Assembly: GCF_904846155.1 (NCBI RefSeq) | Contig: NZ_CAJGZP010000001.1 | Location: 496,001 to 560,000 of the forward strand | DNA length: 64,000 nt | Direction: 5' to 3' | DNA from: Psychrobacter fulvigenes | GTDB lineage: Bacteria; Pseudomonadota; Gammaproteobacteria; Pseudomonadales; Moraxellaceae | In this document: positions 8,492 through 18,700 of the stretch, in pieces | Position numbering within the stretch: position 1 is the first letter of the stretch | Layout: every line of letters begins with the position of its first letter | Notes under the pieces: model-generated | Database searches by the model: none | What the model was told of the DNA's origin: nothing | The model's input: the letters and a program-made list of their open reading frames with translations, nothing else | Made by a program: the position numbers and the translations under genes

Positions 8492-9460
8492 CTAGTCGGC
8501 AAATATCGTTGCAACATCGTCTTTATTAAATTTATAGACCTCACCGCAAAACCCGCAATCCATCTCGAATGTACCGCCTTGCTCTTCGATGATGTCCAAG
8601 GCTTCCGTTTCACCGATTTGCTCAATTGCCATCTCGCATTTCTCACGTGAGCAGGTACAGCCAAAGGATAATGCAACAGGCTCAGGCGCAACGACGTTTT
8701 CTTCATTGTATAAACGATACAAAATTTCGTTGCTATCAAGTGTGGTTAGCTCTTCAGCTTTGACAGTGCGCGTCAAAACGCTCAAACGCGTCCATAAATC
8801 GTCATCGATACCAGCATCTTGGTTTTGCTCTACCTCATAAGTTTCCTCAGCGGTACGAGGCAGCATCTGTACCAAGATACCACCCGCTTGTAGACCATCA
8901 GAAGCCAAGTTAATCAGCGTTGGAATCTGCGCCGATTGCTTTTGATAATGCGCTAAACAGTCGGCCAAATTATCATGGCTGCGTTCTACAATGCCCTGAT
9001 AGGATTCACCGCCAGCAGGTTGAATGTTGATAAATAACACACCCTGACCGGTTTCACCAAGCTCAGCAAAGGCCTCATCAGCACTGGTCATATTCTCCCA
9101 AGCTTGTACTTGCTCATCAGTATCCGCTTTCCAGCTGGCAAGCGCACGAATGATACCGTCTTGGTCGCATTCAGCCACTGCCCAATTCAGTAAGCTATTA
9201 CTGTCTGAGGATTGCAACTGAATGGACAGGTGACCATCAATTTTAACCGTACCGATCAGTAAACTGGCAGCCGTCAGCATCTCACCAAGTAAGCGTTTAA
9301 TCGCTTCAGGGTAAGGCTTTTGGGCGATGATGGTCGCATAGCCACGTGATAGGCGTACCACATCACCACGGACAGGTGAGTCTTGAATAAAAAAGCGCTG
9401 ACGCACATCGCTATCGACAGTAACGGTTTGGGTGTTTGGTGTTTGATTGGCTTGAGTCAT
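8492..9460 (-). CDS. hslO: Hsp33 redox-regulated chaperone
   Basis: A 322-residue cytoplasmic holdase chaperone that is activated by oxidation and unfolding. The N-terminal domain is recognisable from DVRQRFFIQDSPVRGDVVRLS. The C-terminal zinc switch is complete: the C-x-C in FGCTCSREKC and the C-x2-C in DCGFCGEVYKF. The linker between the domains is acidic. The length is slightly above the usual 290-300 residues. It is a single-gene unit that converges on the upstream hydrolase gene. Confidence 0.95.
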   Translation of the reverse strand: MTQANQTPNTQTVTVDSDVRQRFFIQDSPVRGDVVRLSRGYATIIAQKPYPEAIKRLLGEMLTAASLLIGTVKIDGHLSIQLQSSDSNSLLNWAVAECDQDGIIRALASWKADTDEQVQAWENMTSADEAFAELGETGQGVLFINIQPAGGESYQGIVERSHDNLADCLAHYQKQSAQIPTLINLASDGLQAGGILVQMLPRTAEETYEVEQNQDAGIDDDLWTRLSVLTRTVKAEELTTLDSNEILYRLYNEENVVAPEPVALSFGCTCSREKCEMAIEQIGETEALDIIEEQGGTFEMDCGFCGEVYKFNKDDVATIFAD

Positions 9461-9842
9461 AAGTCTTTTCTAATATTGAGAAGTTGCTAGCTTTATGGGG
9501 ATTACTAACAATTTATCAATAATACGGCTGTCCTAAATAGTTTAACTATCTATAACGTGGACGCGTCATCAATTAAAGCATTTATATTTTTACTCTCAAG
9601 ATCTAATAGGTGACACAACCTAGGACAGCTGCCACTGGTTTATAAAAATAAGTAGCAATTGAGTGTAATTATGCTCCTTTACGATTACTCAATCACTAAT
9701 CAAACATACTCATCGATAGCAAAACATCGCAAAAATAGTCTTGCACGGCTATAAAGGATATTGCATGCTTAATAGCTATATAAAGCTGATAACCACCACT
9801 ATATAGCTATAGCCATTCAAACTCTACCGACCACTACATCCT
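9461..9842. other. Intergenic region between divergent hslO and the DUF454 gene
   Basis: About 380 bases of AT-rich sequence with no convincing reading frame. Short overlapping palindromes of the type TATATAGCTATA occur near 9770-9810; I cannot assign a role. Confidence 0.4.
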
Positions 9843-10265
9843 ATGACCGAAAACAAAAAGTCTTTTTATTATAGACCAAAGACCAATCAGTCCAGTAACG
9901 CAACAGTGCGCTGGACGTTTGTGACGCTTGGCTGGATATTCTTTGTACTTGGTATTATTGGCGTGCTGCTGCCAGCGATGCCGACGGCTCCTTTTATACT
10001 ACTGGCAGCAGGGTGCTGGGCGCGTAGCTCACGGCGGTTTCATTTTTGGCTGATTAACCATAGGTTCTTCGGTAAGTATGTCCGTGACTGGGAAGAGCGT
10101 CGTGCAGTGCCGCATTATGCCAAATGGCTGGCAACCATCATGATGGCCATATCGACCACGATGATGTTCTATCAACTGCCTGCTGATATGATTTGGGTGG
10201 CGTGGGTGATAGCGGCAGCTTGTAGTGTGGTGGTAGTAATACTGTTTCGCTTGCCCAATGCTTAA
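9843..10265 (+). CDS. DUF454 (YbaN) family inner-membrane protein
   Basis: 140 residues of the YbaN/DUF454 family, whose function is unknown. The family core is visible: LGWIFFVLGIIGVLLPAMPT, then PFILLAAGCWARSSRRFHFW and FFGKYVRDWEE. Three to four membrane segments are predicted by eye, one around residues 26-60 and two after residue 95. It has no obvious operon partner; the cold-shock gene follows with its own promoter. Confidence 0.85.
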   Translation: MTENKKSFYYRPKTNQSSNATVRWTFVTLGWIFFVLGIIGVLLPAMPTAPFILLAAGCWARSSRRFHFWLINHRFFGKYVRDWEERRAVPHYAKWLATIMMAISTTMMFYQLPADMIWVAWVIAAACSVVVVILFRLPNA

Positions 10266-10370
10266 CCCGATCTATATGAATAAATATTAACTTAAGAACA
10301 CTAAATAGCCATAAAAGATGCTTAAAAAGACGATTAATGTTGTTTAGTTACACAAAGTAGCATTTAAGAC

Positions 10371-10399
10371 TTGCGCTAATGCAATTAGCCCCCTATAAT
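10371..10399 (+). promoter_or_regulatory. Sigma-70 promoter of the cold-shock gene
   Basis: TTGCGC (10371-10376) and TATAAT (10394-10399) are separated by exactly 17 bases. Transcription would start near 10406 and give a leader of about 140 nucleotides before the cold-shock ORF, which is the usual arrangement for temperature-responsive csp mRNAs. Confidence 0.75.
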
Positions 10400-10548
10400 G
10401 CACTCAAGCTTAAGAGCAGTTCTGCACCAAATCATTACCTCGTAGTATTAGTTATAATCCTTCGTTTTAATATTTATCGTTCAGTAGCTATTTGCAAGCG
10501 TTATCGGCCAATTAGGCCAAAAATAAATTAAATATCAGGGTTATGACT

Positions 10549-10758
10549 ATGTCAGACGTTCAAAAAGGTACAGTTAAGTGGTTCAATGAAGCTAAAGGCT
10601 TTGGTTTCATCGCTCCAGAAAATGGCGCAGACGTTTTTGCTCATTACAGCGAAATCACTGGTTCAGGTTTCAAAACTTTGGCTGAAGGCCAAGAAGTTGA
10701 GTTCACTGTAACTCAAGGCCAAAAAGGCCCACAAGCACATAACATCGTTGCTATCTAA
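10549..10758 (+). CDS. Cold-shock protein (CspA family)
   Basis: A 69-residue single-domain nucleic-acid chaperone. Both RNA-binding motifs are intact: RNP1 in KGFGFIAP and RNP2 in DVFAHY, after the typical [14 protein letters not shown] at 10537-10540 lies eight bases before the ATG at 10549 but only two before the ATG at 10543, so the later start is chosen. A long leader and a tight terminator frame the gene. Confidence 0.95.
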   Translation: MSDVQKGTVKWFNEAKGFGFIAPENGADVFAHYSEITGSGFKTLAEGQEVEFTVTQGQKGPQAHNIVAI

Positions 10759-10800
10759 TTTTATCTTTTATAGATGAAACATAGATAAATAGATGTTTAA

Positions 10801-10828
10801 AAAACGAACCTTCGGGTTCGTTTTTTTT
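10801..10828 (+). terminator. Terminator of the cold-shock gene
   Basis: AAAACGAACC and GGTTCGTTTT enclose a stable TTCG tetraloop, followed by a T run. Confidence 0.9.
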
Positions 10829-10925
10829 CCTCTGCGATTTATTATTGAAGACTTGATATTAAAAGCTTGAGCTTATTTTTAAATCAAATTATAAGTCGAG
10901 TAATTAGTGCGAAGTATTTTTTCTA

Positions 10926-12014
10926 TTAGATAAAGCTAATCCCAATATTAATCAGCCCGCCACCTACAATAAGCCAAACAAACATCATCGCGGCTAAGAT
11001 AAGAGGTTTGACCCCAGCTTGCTTAATAGCGCTGAGATGAGTGGTCAAGCCTAGTGCAAACATGGCCATGGTCAACAAAACATCATCCAATATGATCATA
11101 TTCTGCTCAAAGCTAGCAGACATTGGCACCCATGTGTGCAGTACGACGATAAGAATAAAAATAAAGGCAAACCAAGGGACTTTGACTTGTTTGATGCGTG
11201 CCACAAGCGATGGTTTTTTATCACTGCTATTGCTATCGTTAGCTGTGGTTAGCGCAAAGGATAGTATCAATAAAAATGGCGCCAGCATCATCACTCGAAT
11301 CATCTTAGTGACGACAGCGGTATTGCCGACCTCAGGGCTGATGGCATTGCCTGCGACCACGACTTGTGCCACTTCATGTACGGTCGAGCCTGTATAGACA
11401 CCGTATTGTTGGGCATTAAGCCATGGCTGCAGCCAGCCCAGATGATATAAGAAGGGATAGAGCAGCATCGCAATAGTGCCAAAGACCACTACCGTTGCCA
11501 CAGCGATAGTAACTTTATGGGCTTCTGCTTTGACCACTGGCTCTGCCGCGATAACGGCTGCTGCCCCGCAAATACTGGCGCCTGAACCAATCAAAAGCGT
11601 CGTTTGCTTATCGACCTTGAGCCACTTTGTACCCAGCCAATAGGTTAATAAAAAAGTCGAGGTTAGCACCAGTGCATCCGTCATAATCGCTGGCATGCCA
11701 ACGCTTGCTACTTGTGTCATCGTCAGCTTAAAACCATAAAACATAATGGCCAAACGCAAAACTTGACCTTTAGCAAAGACAACGCCAGCATCTAAGCGCT
11801 CAGCGAAATTAGCATAAATTGTATTGCCGAGCAGCATACCGAGTAAGATGGCTAAGGTTAAAGACGATAGACCTTTGATGCGTCCATCAGACCAGGTGTC
11901 CAAGCTGGTATTTAGCCATAAGCAAAATAAACTACCAATCAGTACCACGACTAGCCCTGCTAAGTGGCGATTGCTCGGAACATAATGGTTGATTGATTGG
12001 GCAAAAGCGTGCAT
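10926..12014 (-). CDS. YeiH/UPF0324 family membrane protein, putative sulfate exporter
   Basis: A 362-residue integral membrane protein of the YeiH family with about ten hydrophobic segments. Family blocks such as AILLGMLLGNT, the glycine-rich GSGASICGAAAVIAAEP and TGSTVHEVAQVVVAG are present. The family is annotated as a putative sulfate exporter, but the substrate is not established. A LysR-type regulator is divergently transcribed from the other side of a 183-base spacer, matching the yeiH-yeiE arrangement known in enterobacteria. Confidence 0.9.
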   Translation of the reverse strand: MHAFAQSINHYVPSNRHLAGLVVVLIGSLFCLWLNTSLDTWSDGRIKGLSSLTLAILLGMLLGNTIYANFAERLDAGVVFAKGQVLRLAIMFYGFKLTMTQVASVGMPAIMTDALVLTSTFLLTYWLGTKWLKVDKQTTLLIGSGASICGAAAVIAAEPVVKAEAHKVTIAVATVVVFGTIAMLLYPFLYHLGWLQPWLNAQQYGVYTGSTVHEVAQVVVAGNAISPEVGNTAVVTKMIRVMMLAPFLLILSFALTTANDSNSSDKKPSLVARIKQVKVPWFAFIFILIVVLHTWVPMSASFEQNMIILDDVLLTMAMFALGLTTHLSAIKQAGVKPLILAAMMFVWLIVGGGLINIGISFI

Positions 12015-12166
12015 GACAGACGCATCCTATTAGAATAATCAAAATAAGCATAAGCTTATGAGTAGACAGTATAAGTCAACTCAATTTATAATAAAAACAG
12101 ATTAATAAGATACAAACTATCGATTTTTTAGGTTAGTAAGCCAATGTTTATTCGGTCAACGTAAGA

Positions 12167-12197
12167 TGTGATTATAAATAAGGTGTGATTATAAATA
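12167..12197 (+). repeat. 14-bp direct repeat in the lysR leader
   Basis: TGTGATTATAAATA occurs at 12167-12180 and again at 12184-12197, immediately before the start codon. The only Shine-Dalgarno-like sequence, AAGGTG, lies between the two copies about 13 bases from the ATG, farther than usual. Confidence 0.7.
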
Positions 12198-13133
12198 ATG
12201 AAAAAAGCGATACAGGTGCTACCGAAGATTACACTAAAGCAATTGGCAGTTTTTGTCAGTATTTATCAAACAGGCAGCACCAGTCGCGCCAGTGAAGAAT
12301 TGCATCTCTCACAGTCCGCAGTCAGTAGTGCGCTCACTGAGCTAGAGGCAAGATTGCAAATGCCATTATTTGAACGGGTAGGGCGCAGACTGAACCAACA
12401 CCCTAATGCTCATCCTGTTTATGTACAGGCACAAGCTATCTTGGGGCAATCGTTGACGCTTGAATATTATTATAAGTACCAAGCAGGGCAGATTCATATC
12501 GGCGCGAGTACTACTATAGGCAATTATGTTTTGCCACCACTGCTTGCCAAGCTATATGAAGCACTGCCTGATGCAAATGTCGATATGTATATTGCCAATA
12601 CCCAAGAGGTGGTCAGTGAGGTTGAACAGTTAAATATCGACATTGCCTTAGTAGAAGGCATGCCACGGCCAACAGATATGAAAGTCATTGAACAACGAGC
12701 ATGGCGTACCGATACCTTGATGGTGTTTGCCAAGCGCGATAGCAAATGGCTAACTGAGGTAGCAGCATATAACCATGATGGTGACTGCTATCAGCTTACG
12801 GTTGAGCAGTTAGCAAAGCTGCCACTACTCGTACGTGAGGCGGGATCGGGTACACGGCAGATTATTGATGAGCAACTGCTACAGCACCTACCTGATGCTG
12901 AGACAATCATAGCTATCCAGCAATCAGAAGCTCTAAAAAACATGGTAAGCGCAGATATTGGACTTGGCTGTCTATCGCAGCATGTGATTCAAGCGGAGTT
13001 AGAGGCGGGCACGCTTGTGCAGGTCAAAGTGGCTGGAATAGATTTAACGCGAACGTGGTGGTTAGTTTGGCACAAGTCGCGTCACCAAAGCCCAATTTGG
13101 CAGACGTTTATAGATATTATTCAGCACGGTTAG
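12198..13133 (+). CDS. LysR-family transcriptional regulator (YeiE-like)
   Basis: 311 residues with an N-terminal winged helix-turn-helix (LKQLAVFVSIYQTGSTSRAS, then QSAVSSALTELEARL) and a C-terminal periplasmic-binding-protein-like effector domain beginning near residue 95. Divergent placement against the YeiH-type exporter implies that it controls that gene; the 183-base spacer between them would hold its operator. The resemblance to YeiE is by context and general sequence, and the effector is unknown. Confidence 0.88.
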   Translation: MKKAIQVLPKITLKQLAVFVSIYQTGSTSRASEELHLSQSAVSSALTELEARLQMPLFERVGRRLNQHPNAHPVYVQAQAILGQSLTLEYYYKYQAGQIHIGASTTIGNYVLPPLLAKLYEALPDANVDMYIANTQEVVSEVEQLNIDIALVEGMPRPTDMKVIEQRAWRTDTLMVFAKRDSKWLTEVAAYNHDGDCYQLTVEQLAKLPLLVREAGSGTRQIIDEQLLQHLPDAETIIAIQQSEALKNMVSADIGLGCLSQHVIQAELEAGTLVQVKVAGIDLTRTWWLVWHKSRHQSPIWQTFIDIIQHG

Positions 13134-13166
13134 ACATAAGCTTTAGATATTATTGGATGTTAAATA

Positions 13167-13204
13167 AAAAAATTGCAGCATAAATAAATACGCTGCGATT
13201 TTTA
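13167..13204. terminator. Bidirectional terminator between lysR and the usp genes
   Basis: AAAAATTGCAGC pairs with GCTGCGATTTTT around an AT-rich loop, with T runs readable on both strands. It separates two convergent units. Confidence 0.65.
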
Positions 13205-13279
13205 ATTGCTGCACCAATAGGTATCAGAACCAGCTTAACGTTTAATATAGTTTTAAGCTAATATAGCTTTAAGCGATCT

Positions 13280-13741
13280 TTATTTTGCGACTGGCTTATC
13301 GAGTCTCACCACCAAGCTGTCACAAGGGACATTAGGAAGGATATTATCCGCAGTCGCTCCGCTGAGCCAAGCGGCGATGCCGTGACGCTCATGGCGTCCG
13401 ATGACCAATAGGTCAACGTCATGCTTATGGCAGTAATTAACGATACCTTCACTGCTAGAGATGGCAGTTGTGACCTCAGACTTCACAGCCTGTAACTGAT
13501 TGCGCTCCAAAAACTCAGCAAGCTTGGCGCGTGCTTCTTGGCAACGCACATCATCAATCTCATCGTAAAGACTAGAGGCGGGTACCAGCTCATAGCCAAA
13601 GCCAACCATGGTATCTTTGACGATATGCAGGACAGATAGCTTGGAGCCAGGACGATTGTCGACAATGCGCTTGGCTTTTTGCGCAACGATATCTGCATCT
13701 GCCAATAGGTCAGTAACCAGTAAGATATGTTGGTAACTCAT
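13280..13741 (-). CDS. Universal stress protein, paralogue 1
   Basis: 153 residues of the UspA family, small cytoplasmic proteins that accumulate under starvation and stress. It begins MSYQHILLVTDLLADADIVA, has the family core LLVIGRHERHGIAAWLSGAT and ends CDSLVVRLDKP. The G-x2-G-x9-G(S/T) nucleotide loop of ATP-binding Usp proteins is not visible, so it resembles the non-ATP-binding class. It is the last of four tandem paralogues, all on the minus strand, and has its own ribosome binding site (CGAGGA). Confidence 0.9.
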   Translation of the reverse strand: MSYQHILLVTDLLADADIVAQKAKRIVDNRPGSKLSVLHIVKDTMVGFGYELVPASSLYDEIDDVRCQEARAKLAEFLERNQLQAVKSEVTTAISSSEGIVNYCHKHDVDLLVIGRHERHGIAAWLSGATADNILPNVPCDSLVVRLDKPVAK

Positions 13742-13782
13742 GATATATTCCTCGTATCGGATGGCATTTAGCGTTTATCAAA

Positions 13783-14244
13783 CTACTTTGCTACAGGGTG
13801 ATCAAGCTTGACTACTAGACTGTCGCACGGGGCATTGGGCAAGATATCATCTGCTGTCGCACCGACTAACCAAGCGGCGATACCACGGCGCTCGTGGCGT
13901 CCAATAATCAACAGGTCAACGTCATTTTTATCACAGTAGTTGATGATGCCTTTAGCATTAGAGATGGCGGCGGTGACTTCTGATTGGGTAGCATGTAAGT
14001 CATTACGCTCAAGAAACTGTGCCAGCTTGGCGCGTGCTTCTTGCCAGTGTTCACCGTCTTTTTCACCTGAAAGACTAGAGGCAGGGACCAGCTCGTAGCC
14101 AAAACGCACCATATCATCTTCGACAATATGCAGGACCGAAAGCTTGGCCTCAGGGGAGCCAGCGATGACACGTTTGGCTCTTTGCGCGACGATATCTGCA
14201 TCAGATAATAGATCAGTGACCAGTAAAATATGTTGGTAGCTCAT
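13783..14244 (-). CDS. Universal stress protein, paralogue 2
   Basis: 153 residues, clearly a close paralogue of its neighbours on both sides. The N-terminal 25 residues and the block VDLLIIGRHERRGIAAWL are nearly invariant among the four copies, while the middle (about residues 50-85) is more variable. A strong GGAG ribosome binding site precedes the ATG. It is 41 bases upstream of paralogue 1 and could share its transcript. Confidence 0.9.
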   Translation of the reverse strand: MSYQHILLVTDLLSDADIVAQRAKRVIAGSPEAKLSVLHIVEDDMVRFGYELVPASSLSGEKDGEHWQEARAKLAQFLERNDLHATQSEVTAAISNAKGIINYCDKNDVDLLIIGRHERRGIAAWLVGATADDILPNAPCDSLVVKLDHPVAK

Positions 14245-14431
14245 AAGGTGCTCCTTTTATTACATGTACTTAACTATAACACTACTCCTGATAGCTGTTA
14301 AGTGTACTTTGTAGAGATACACCAGTTATGAAGCGCGTTTTAGCTGTTTTTACATTGGCCTAGTTTTTATGTAAATTTATATTATAGCAATATGCCTTAA
14401 TCCATTTTCGAATTAGCATAGACTATGCCAA

Positions 14432-14505
14432 TATAATCAGTTGAAAATAAAACTTTTACATAAACTTAAACGCGCTATGTTCTTTTTAAAGCGCATCGAC
14501 TATAG
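14432..14505. repeat. Dispersed miniature palindromic repeat, copy B (short form)
   Basis: A 74-base short version of the repeat at 8285-8424. It keeps the left part (CAGTTGAAAATAAAACTTTTA) and the right part (CTTTTTAAAGCGCATCGACTATAG) with only a short CGCGCTATG core. It lies in the 297-base gap between two usp genes. Confidence 0.65.
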
Positions 14506-14541
14506 AGTTAAATAACTGAGAATGTGGTATGGCACTCTTAT

Positions 14542-15003
14542 TTATTGTGATACTGGTTTATCAAGCTTGACGACCAAGCTATCGCAAGACACGTTAGGCA
14601 ATATATTATCGGCAGTGGCACCGACCAACCACGCTGCAATACCGCGGCGTTCATGGCGGCCAATGACCAACAAGTCGACATTTTCTTCACGGCAATAGTT
14701 CACGATGCCTTCACTGCTAGAGATAGCTGCTGTTAATTCGGATTTGGTTGCTCGTAGCTCGTTACGCTCAAGGAACTCTACCAGCTTTATCCTAGCTTTA
14801 GGCCAAAGCTCTTCTTCTTTTTTATCAGCAATTCTAGAAGCCTGTACCAGCTCATAACCAAAGCGAGCCACGTCCTCCTCAACGATATGCAATACGGAAA
14901 GCTTGGCTTCAGGAGAGCCAGCGATGACACGTTTGGCCCTTTGCGCAACGATATCTGCATCAGATAATAGGTCAGTGACCAGTAGAATATGTTGGTAGCT
15001 CAT
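14542..15003 (-). CDS. Universal stress protein, paralogue 3
   Basis: 153 residues, almost identical to paralogue 2 over the first 40 residues (same MSYQHILLVTDLLSDADIVA start and RVIAGSPEAKLSVLHIVE) and more divergent in the middle. This patchwork suggests duplication with possible gene conversion. A 297-base gap holding a miniature repeat separates it from paralogue 2, so the array may be two transcripts. Confidence 0.9.
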   Translation of the reverse strand: MSYQHILLVTDLLSDADIVAQRAKRVIAGSPEAKLSVLHIVEEDVARFGYELVQASRIADKKEEELWPKARIKLVEFLERNELRATKSELTAAISSSEGIVNYCREENVDLLVIGRHERRGIAAWLVGATADNILPNVSCDSLVVKLDKPVSQ

Positions 15004-15082
15004 AAGGTAATCCTTTTAATAAACAGCCTTTTAATAAACAGTAAGTGTGATTGAACGTATACCGTCAAAACACTTTGGGGCG

Positions 15083-15544
15083 CTACTCTAATACAGGTTC
15101 GTTCAGTTTGACGACCAAGCTATCACAAGGAACGTTGGGTAAGATACTGTCTGCCGTCGCCTTAATCAGCCATGCAGCGATACCTTGACGTTCGTGGCGG
15201 CCAATAATCAACAAATCAACGTTTTGTTCGCGGCAGTATTTGACGATATCTTTATCATTAGAGATCGCTGCAGTGACTTCTGAGTGTGTCGTTTTAAGAT
15301 CATTGCGCTCAATGAATTGGGCAAGCTTTTCTCTTGTTTCTTTCCATTTACCACTTGGATCATCGTCGGTCAGTGTGGTCTCAGTGACAGGCTTGCGACC
15401 GAAATGTACTAAGTCGTCTTCGACGATATGCAGCACTGATAGCTTAGCCTCAGGAAACCCGAGGATAACTCGTTTGGCTCTTTGTGCGACGATATCAGCA
15501 TCAGAGAGTAAGTCAGTTACTAATAGAACGTGCTTATAATTCAT
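15083..15544 (-). CDS. Universal stress protein, paralogue 4
   Basis: 153 residues from the start MNYKHVLLVTDLLSDADIVA. An earlier in-frame start at 15583 would add 13 residues, but CGAGGA sits about ten bases before the ATG at 15544 and all four paralogues then have the same length. It is the most divergent copy in the middle region (HFGRKPVTETTLTDDDPSGK) yet keeps the VDLLIIGRHERQGIAAWL block. It is the first gene of the array. Confidence 0.9.
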   Translation of the reverse strand: MNYKHVLLVTDLLSDADIVAQRAKRVILGFPEAKLSVLHIVEDDLVHFGRKPVTETTLTDDDPSGKWKETREKLAQFIERNDLKTTHSEVTAAISNDKDIVKYCREQNVDLLIIGRHERQGIAAWLIKATADSILPNVPCDSLVVKLNEPVLE

Positions 15545-15784
15545 GAGTAAATCCTCGTGTATGAGAAGGTATAAAGTAGTCATTCAAATAAAACAATAGC
15601 TGATAACTCCATAGTAGCACTATGGATAAGCTTTGTTAAGATAGTAGACACTTGCTGGTTATTAATATTGTGTTTTATTGATACCATTAGCCGCCTTCAC
15701 TGCCTTGACTTATCATGCTATTAGCCCCATCTAATCGCATTAGGCAAACATATTGATATTCAAAAATAACTGATAAGGACAACT

Positions 15785-18700
15785 ATGACTGACACGCCAT
15801 TTACCGCTGATTTAACGCTGCATCCAGCATTTGAGCTACTTGAGCATCGCCATATTGAGGCGTTATCAATGGATGTGCTGATCAGCCAGCATGTCAAAAC
15901 AGGTGCGATGCATTACCATTTGGCGCATCCTAGTGACGAAAACGCCTTTTTGGTTGGCTTTCGTACGCAGCCTATGGACTCAAAAGGCGAAGCGCATATC
16001 TTGGAGCATGTGGCATTATGTGGCTCCAAGAAGTTTCCCGTCCGTGATCCGTTCTTTTCGATGATCAAGCGCTCATTGAATACCTTTATGAATGCCATGA
16101 CTGCCGCTGATTGGACAGCTTATCCTTATGCAACACAAAATAAGAACGATTATTTTAACTTGCTCGATGTTTATCTGGATGCCGCATTCTTTCCCAATAT
16201 TCATCCGCTGGACTTTGCCCAAGAAGGCATCCGCGTTGAGCTAGACGCTGAAGATAAGCCGCAGTTTAAGGGTATTGTGTTCAATGAGATGAAAGGGGCA
16301 ATGAGCGGTGAGATTGATCAGCTCTATCATGCTGTCGCCCATCATTTGTTCCCAACGACGACTTATCACTATAACTCTGGTGGTGATCCTGCTGATATTC
16401 CTGACTTGACCCATCCTGAGCTGATTGAGTTTCATCAAAGCCATTATCATCCGTCAAACAGCGTGATTATGAGTTTTGGTAATATTCCCGTTGCCGAGAC
16501 TCAAGCGAAGATACATGAAGATGCGCTAATACAGTTCGAAGCGGGCAAAAAGCATGTCTCGCGTCCAGAGCAGCGTTTATCTGCACCGATCAGTGCCACG
16601 GATACTTATACCGCTGACGAAGCGGGTCCTGATCAAACCCATCACGTGGTTGCTTGGTTGTTACCATCCATCACTGATCCAAAGCAGCGTCTGGCACTGC
16701 GTTTGCTTGAAGGAGTGTTGATAGAGCATGCAGGCTCACCACTACGTGCTTATCTTGACAGTCATCCGCTGGGCAAAGCGCCAAGCCCCCTATTAGGGCT
16801 TGATGATAGCCATTATGAGATGGTGTTTTATACGGGTCTACGAGGCTCAAACCCTGAGCATGCCGAAGCGGTAGAGCAGGGCATTATGGACTTGCTGGCG
16901 CAAGTTGCCAGTACACCGATTGATGATGAAACCATCGAGACTATCTTGCATCAGATTGAGATTGATCAACGTCATATCGGCGGTGATAGCATTCCTTATG
17001 GTCTGAACTTGATGTTAGAGGGTTTTAGTACGGCGATACATGATGGTAACCCTCTCGATATCTGGGAGGTTGATGAGCATTTAGCTTGGCTACGTGAGCA
17101 AGTCGTCGACCCGCAGTGGCTGCCCAATTTAATCAAAAAGCACTTACTAGAAAATACCCACCGCGTACGTTTGACATTGACGCCTGATAGCGAAAAGTCA
17201 GCACGCCTTGCTGCCGCTGAGCAGACGCGTTTGGATACCATCGCGATGAACCTAACCGCTGATGATAAAGACATCTTACGTAAGCAAGCGCTAGATCTGG
17301 CGGCACGCCAAGCAGCCCCAGACGACTTGAGCCTGTTGCCTAAGGTGGGTTTGGAAGATGTGCCGACTGATATTAGCTTCAAACAAGGCTCGCAAAAACA
17401 GATCAATTTGGCAGGTCAAGACAGTACGTTGTTTGAATACGAAGCAGGCACTAATGGTTTGTATTATTATCAAATCATCGTGCCATTAACCGATACGATT
17501 GGTGACGGTAATGCAGAGGAGCTACCAGCGAATGAAGTGATCAACCATCCGTTATTGCCAATTTATTTGAGCCTACTGTCAGAGCTAGGGACAGACTCAT
17601 TAACGGCTTATGAGCTGCAAGCCAAGCAGGCAGCGCATTCATCAGGCGTGACGGCACGTATTAGTCAGCGTACCAGTATTGAGAATAACCAAGCTATTAG
17701 TAGCTATTTTGTCATGGCGACGCGGGCGTTGAACCGCAAAGTAGAGGCGATTGATTTGCTCAAAGAGGTGATGGAGCATAGCGTCTTCACTGAGCATGAT
17801 CGTATCAAAGAAATCTTGCAGCAGCGCCAAGCAGCATGGCAGTCACGTCTGGCAAGTGCAGGGCATGCTTATGCCATGCAAACCGCCAGTCGCGGTATGA
17901 GTCGCCAGTCGCATCTAGAATATGTGCGTAGTGGCTTGCCAGCGCTCAATGCGCTCAAAGACTTCCTCTCTCATGCCAGTCAAGATGATGCGCAGTGGGA
18001 CAAGCTAGCAACCAGCCTGATGGAGCTACATCAGCACATAATCAGCTTGCCTAAACACGCACTGATCATTTGTGAAGCTGAGCAAACAGAGCGCTTAAGT
18101 GATTTAATCGTCAAGAGCTGGAAAGACAGCCGTGCGTCAGAACTGGCAGTCAGAACAGCAGATATCAATATTGAAGATGGTATTCCAAGCGAGTTTGTTA
18201 GTCTGACTTTAGACCCAGCCTTAGATGGGGAAAGCGCTACTGACCAAGCTACTGCAAGTGGCGCCGCGATAGACGTTGCTGACTTAGCTTGGCTGGTTGC
18301 GACCAATGTCTATCATAATGCCAGTGTGTACTCGGCTCCTGCTGCAGACCACCCTGATACCGCAGCGTTGATGGTTTTAGCGCCTTACTTACGTAATGGC
18401 TACTTGCACAGTGCCATTCGTGAGCGCGGCGGTGCTTATGGTGGCGGTGCGGGTTACGATGCCAATGCCTGTGCGTTTAAGTTCTTTAGCTACCGCGATC
18501 CGCACTGTGCTGAGACCTTTGAGCACTTCGAGGCCAGCATCGAGTGGTTGCTCAATGAGCCACAAACTGCTGAGCAATTAGAAGAAGCCATCTTGGGTAT
18601 CATCTCAGGTATGGACAAGCCAGGTTCGCCAGCAGGTGAGGCGGTCAAAGCGTGCTTTGCTGACTTGCATCAACGCGGCGCAGACTGGCAGCGCAAAATG

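Noticed and set aside
14528..14545. TGGCAC sequence as another sigma-54 promoter
   Set aside because: No GC element at the -12 position with correct spacing.
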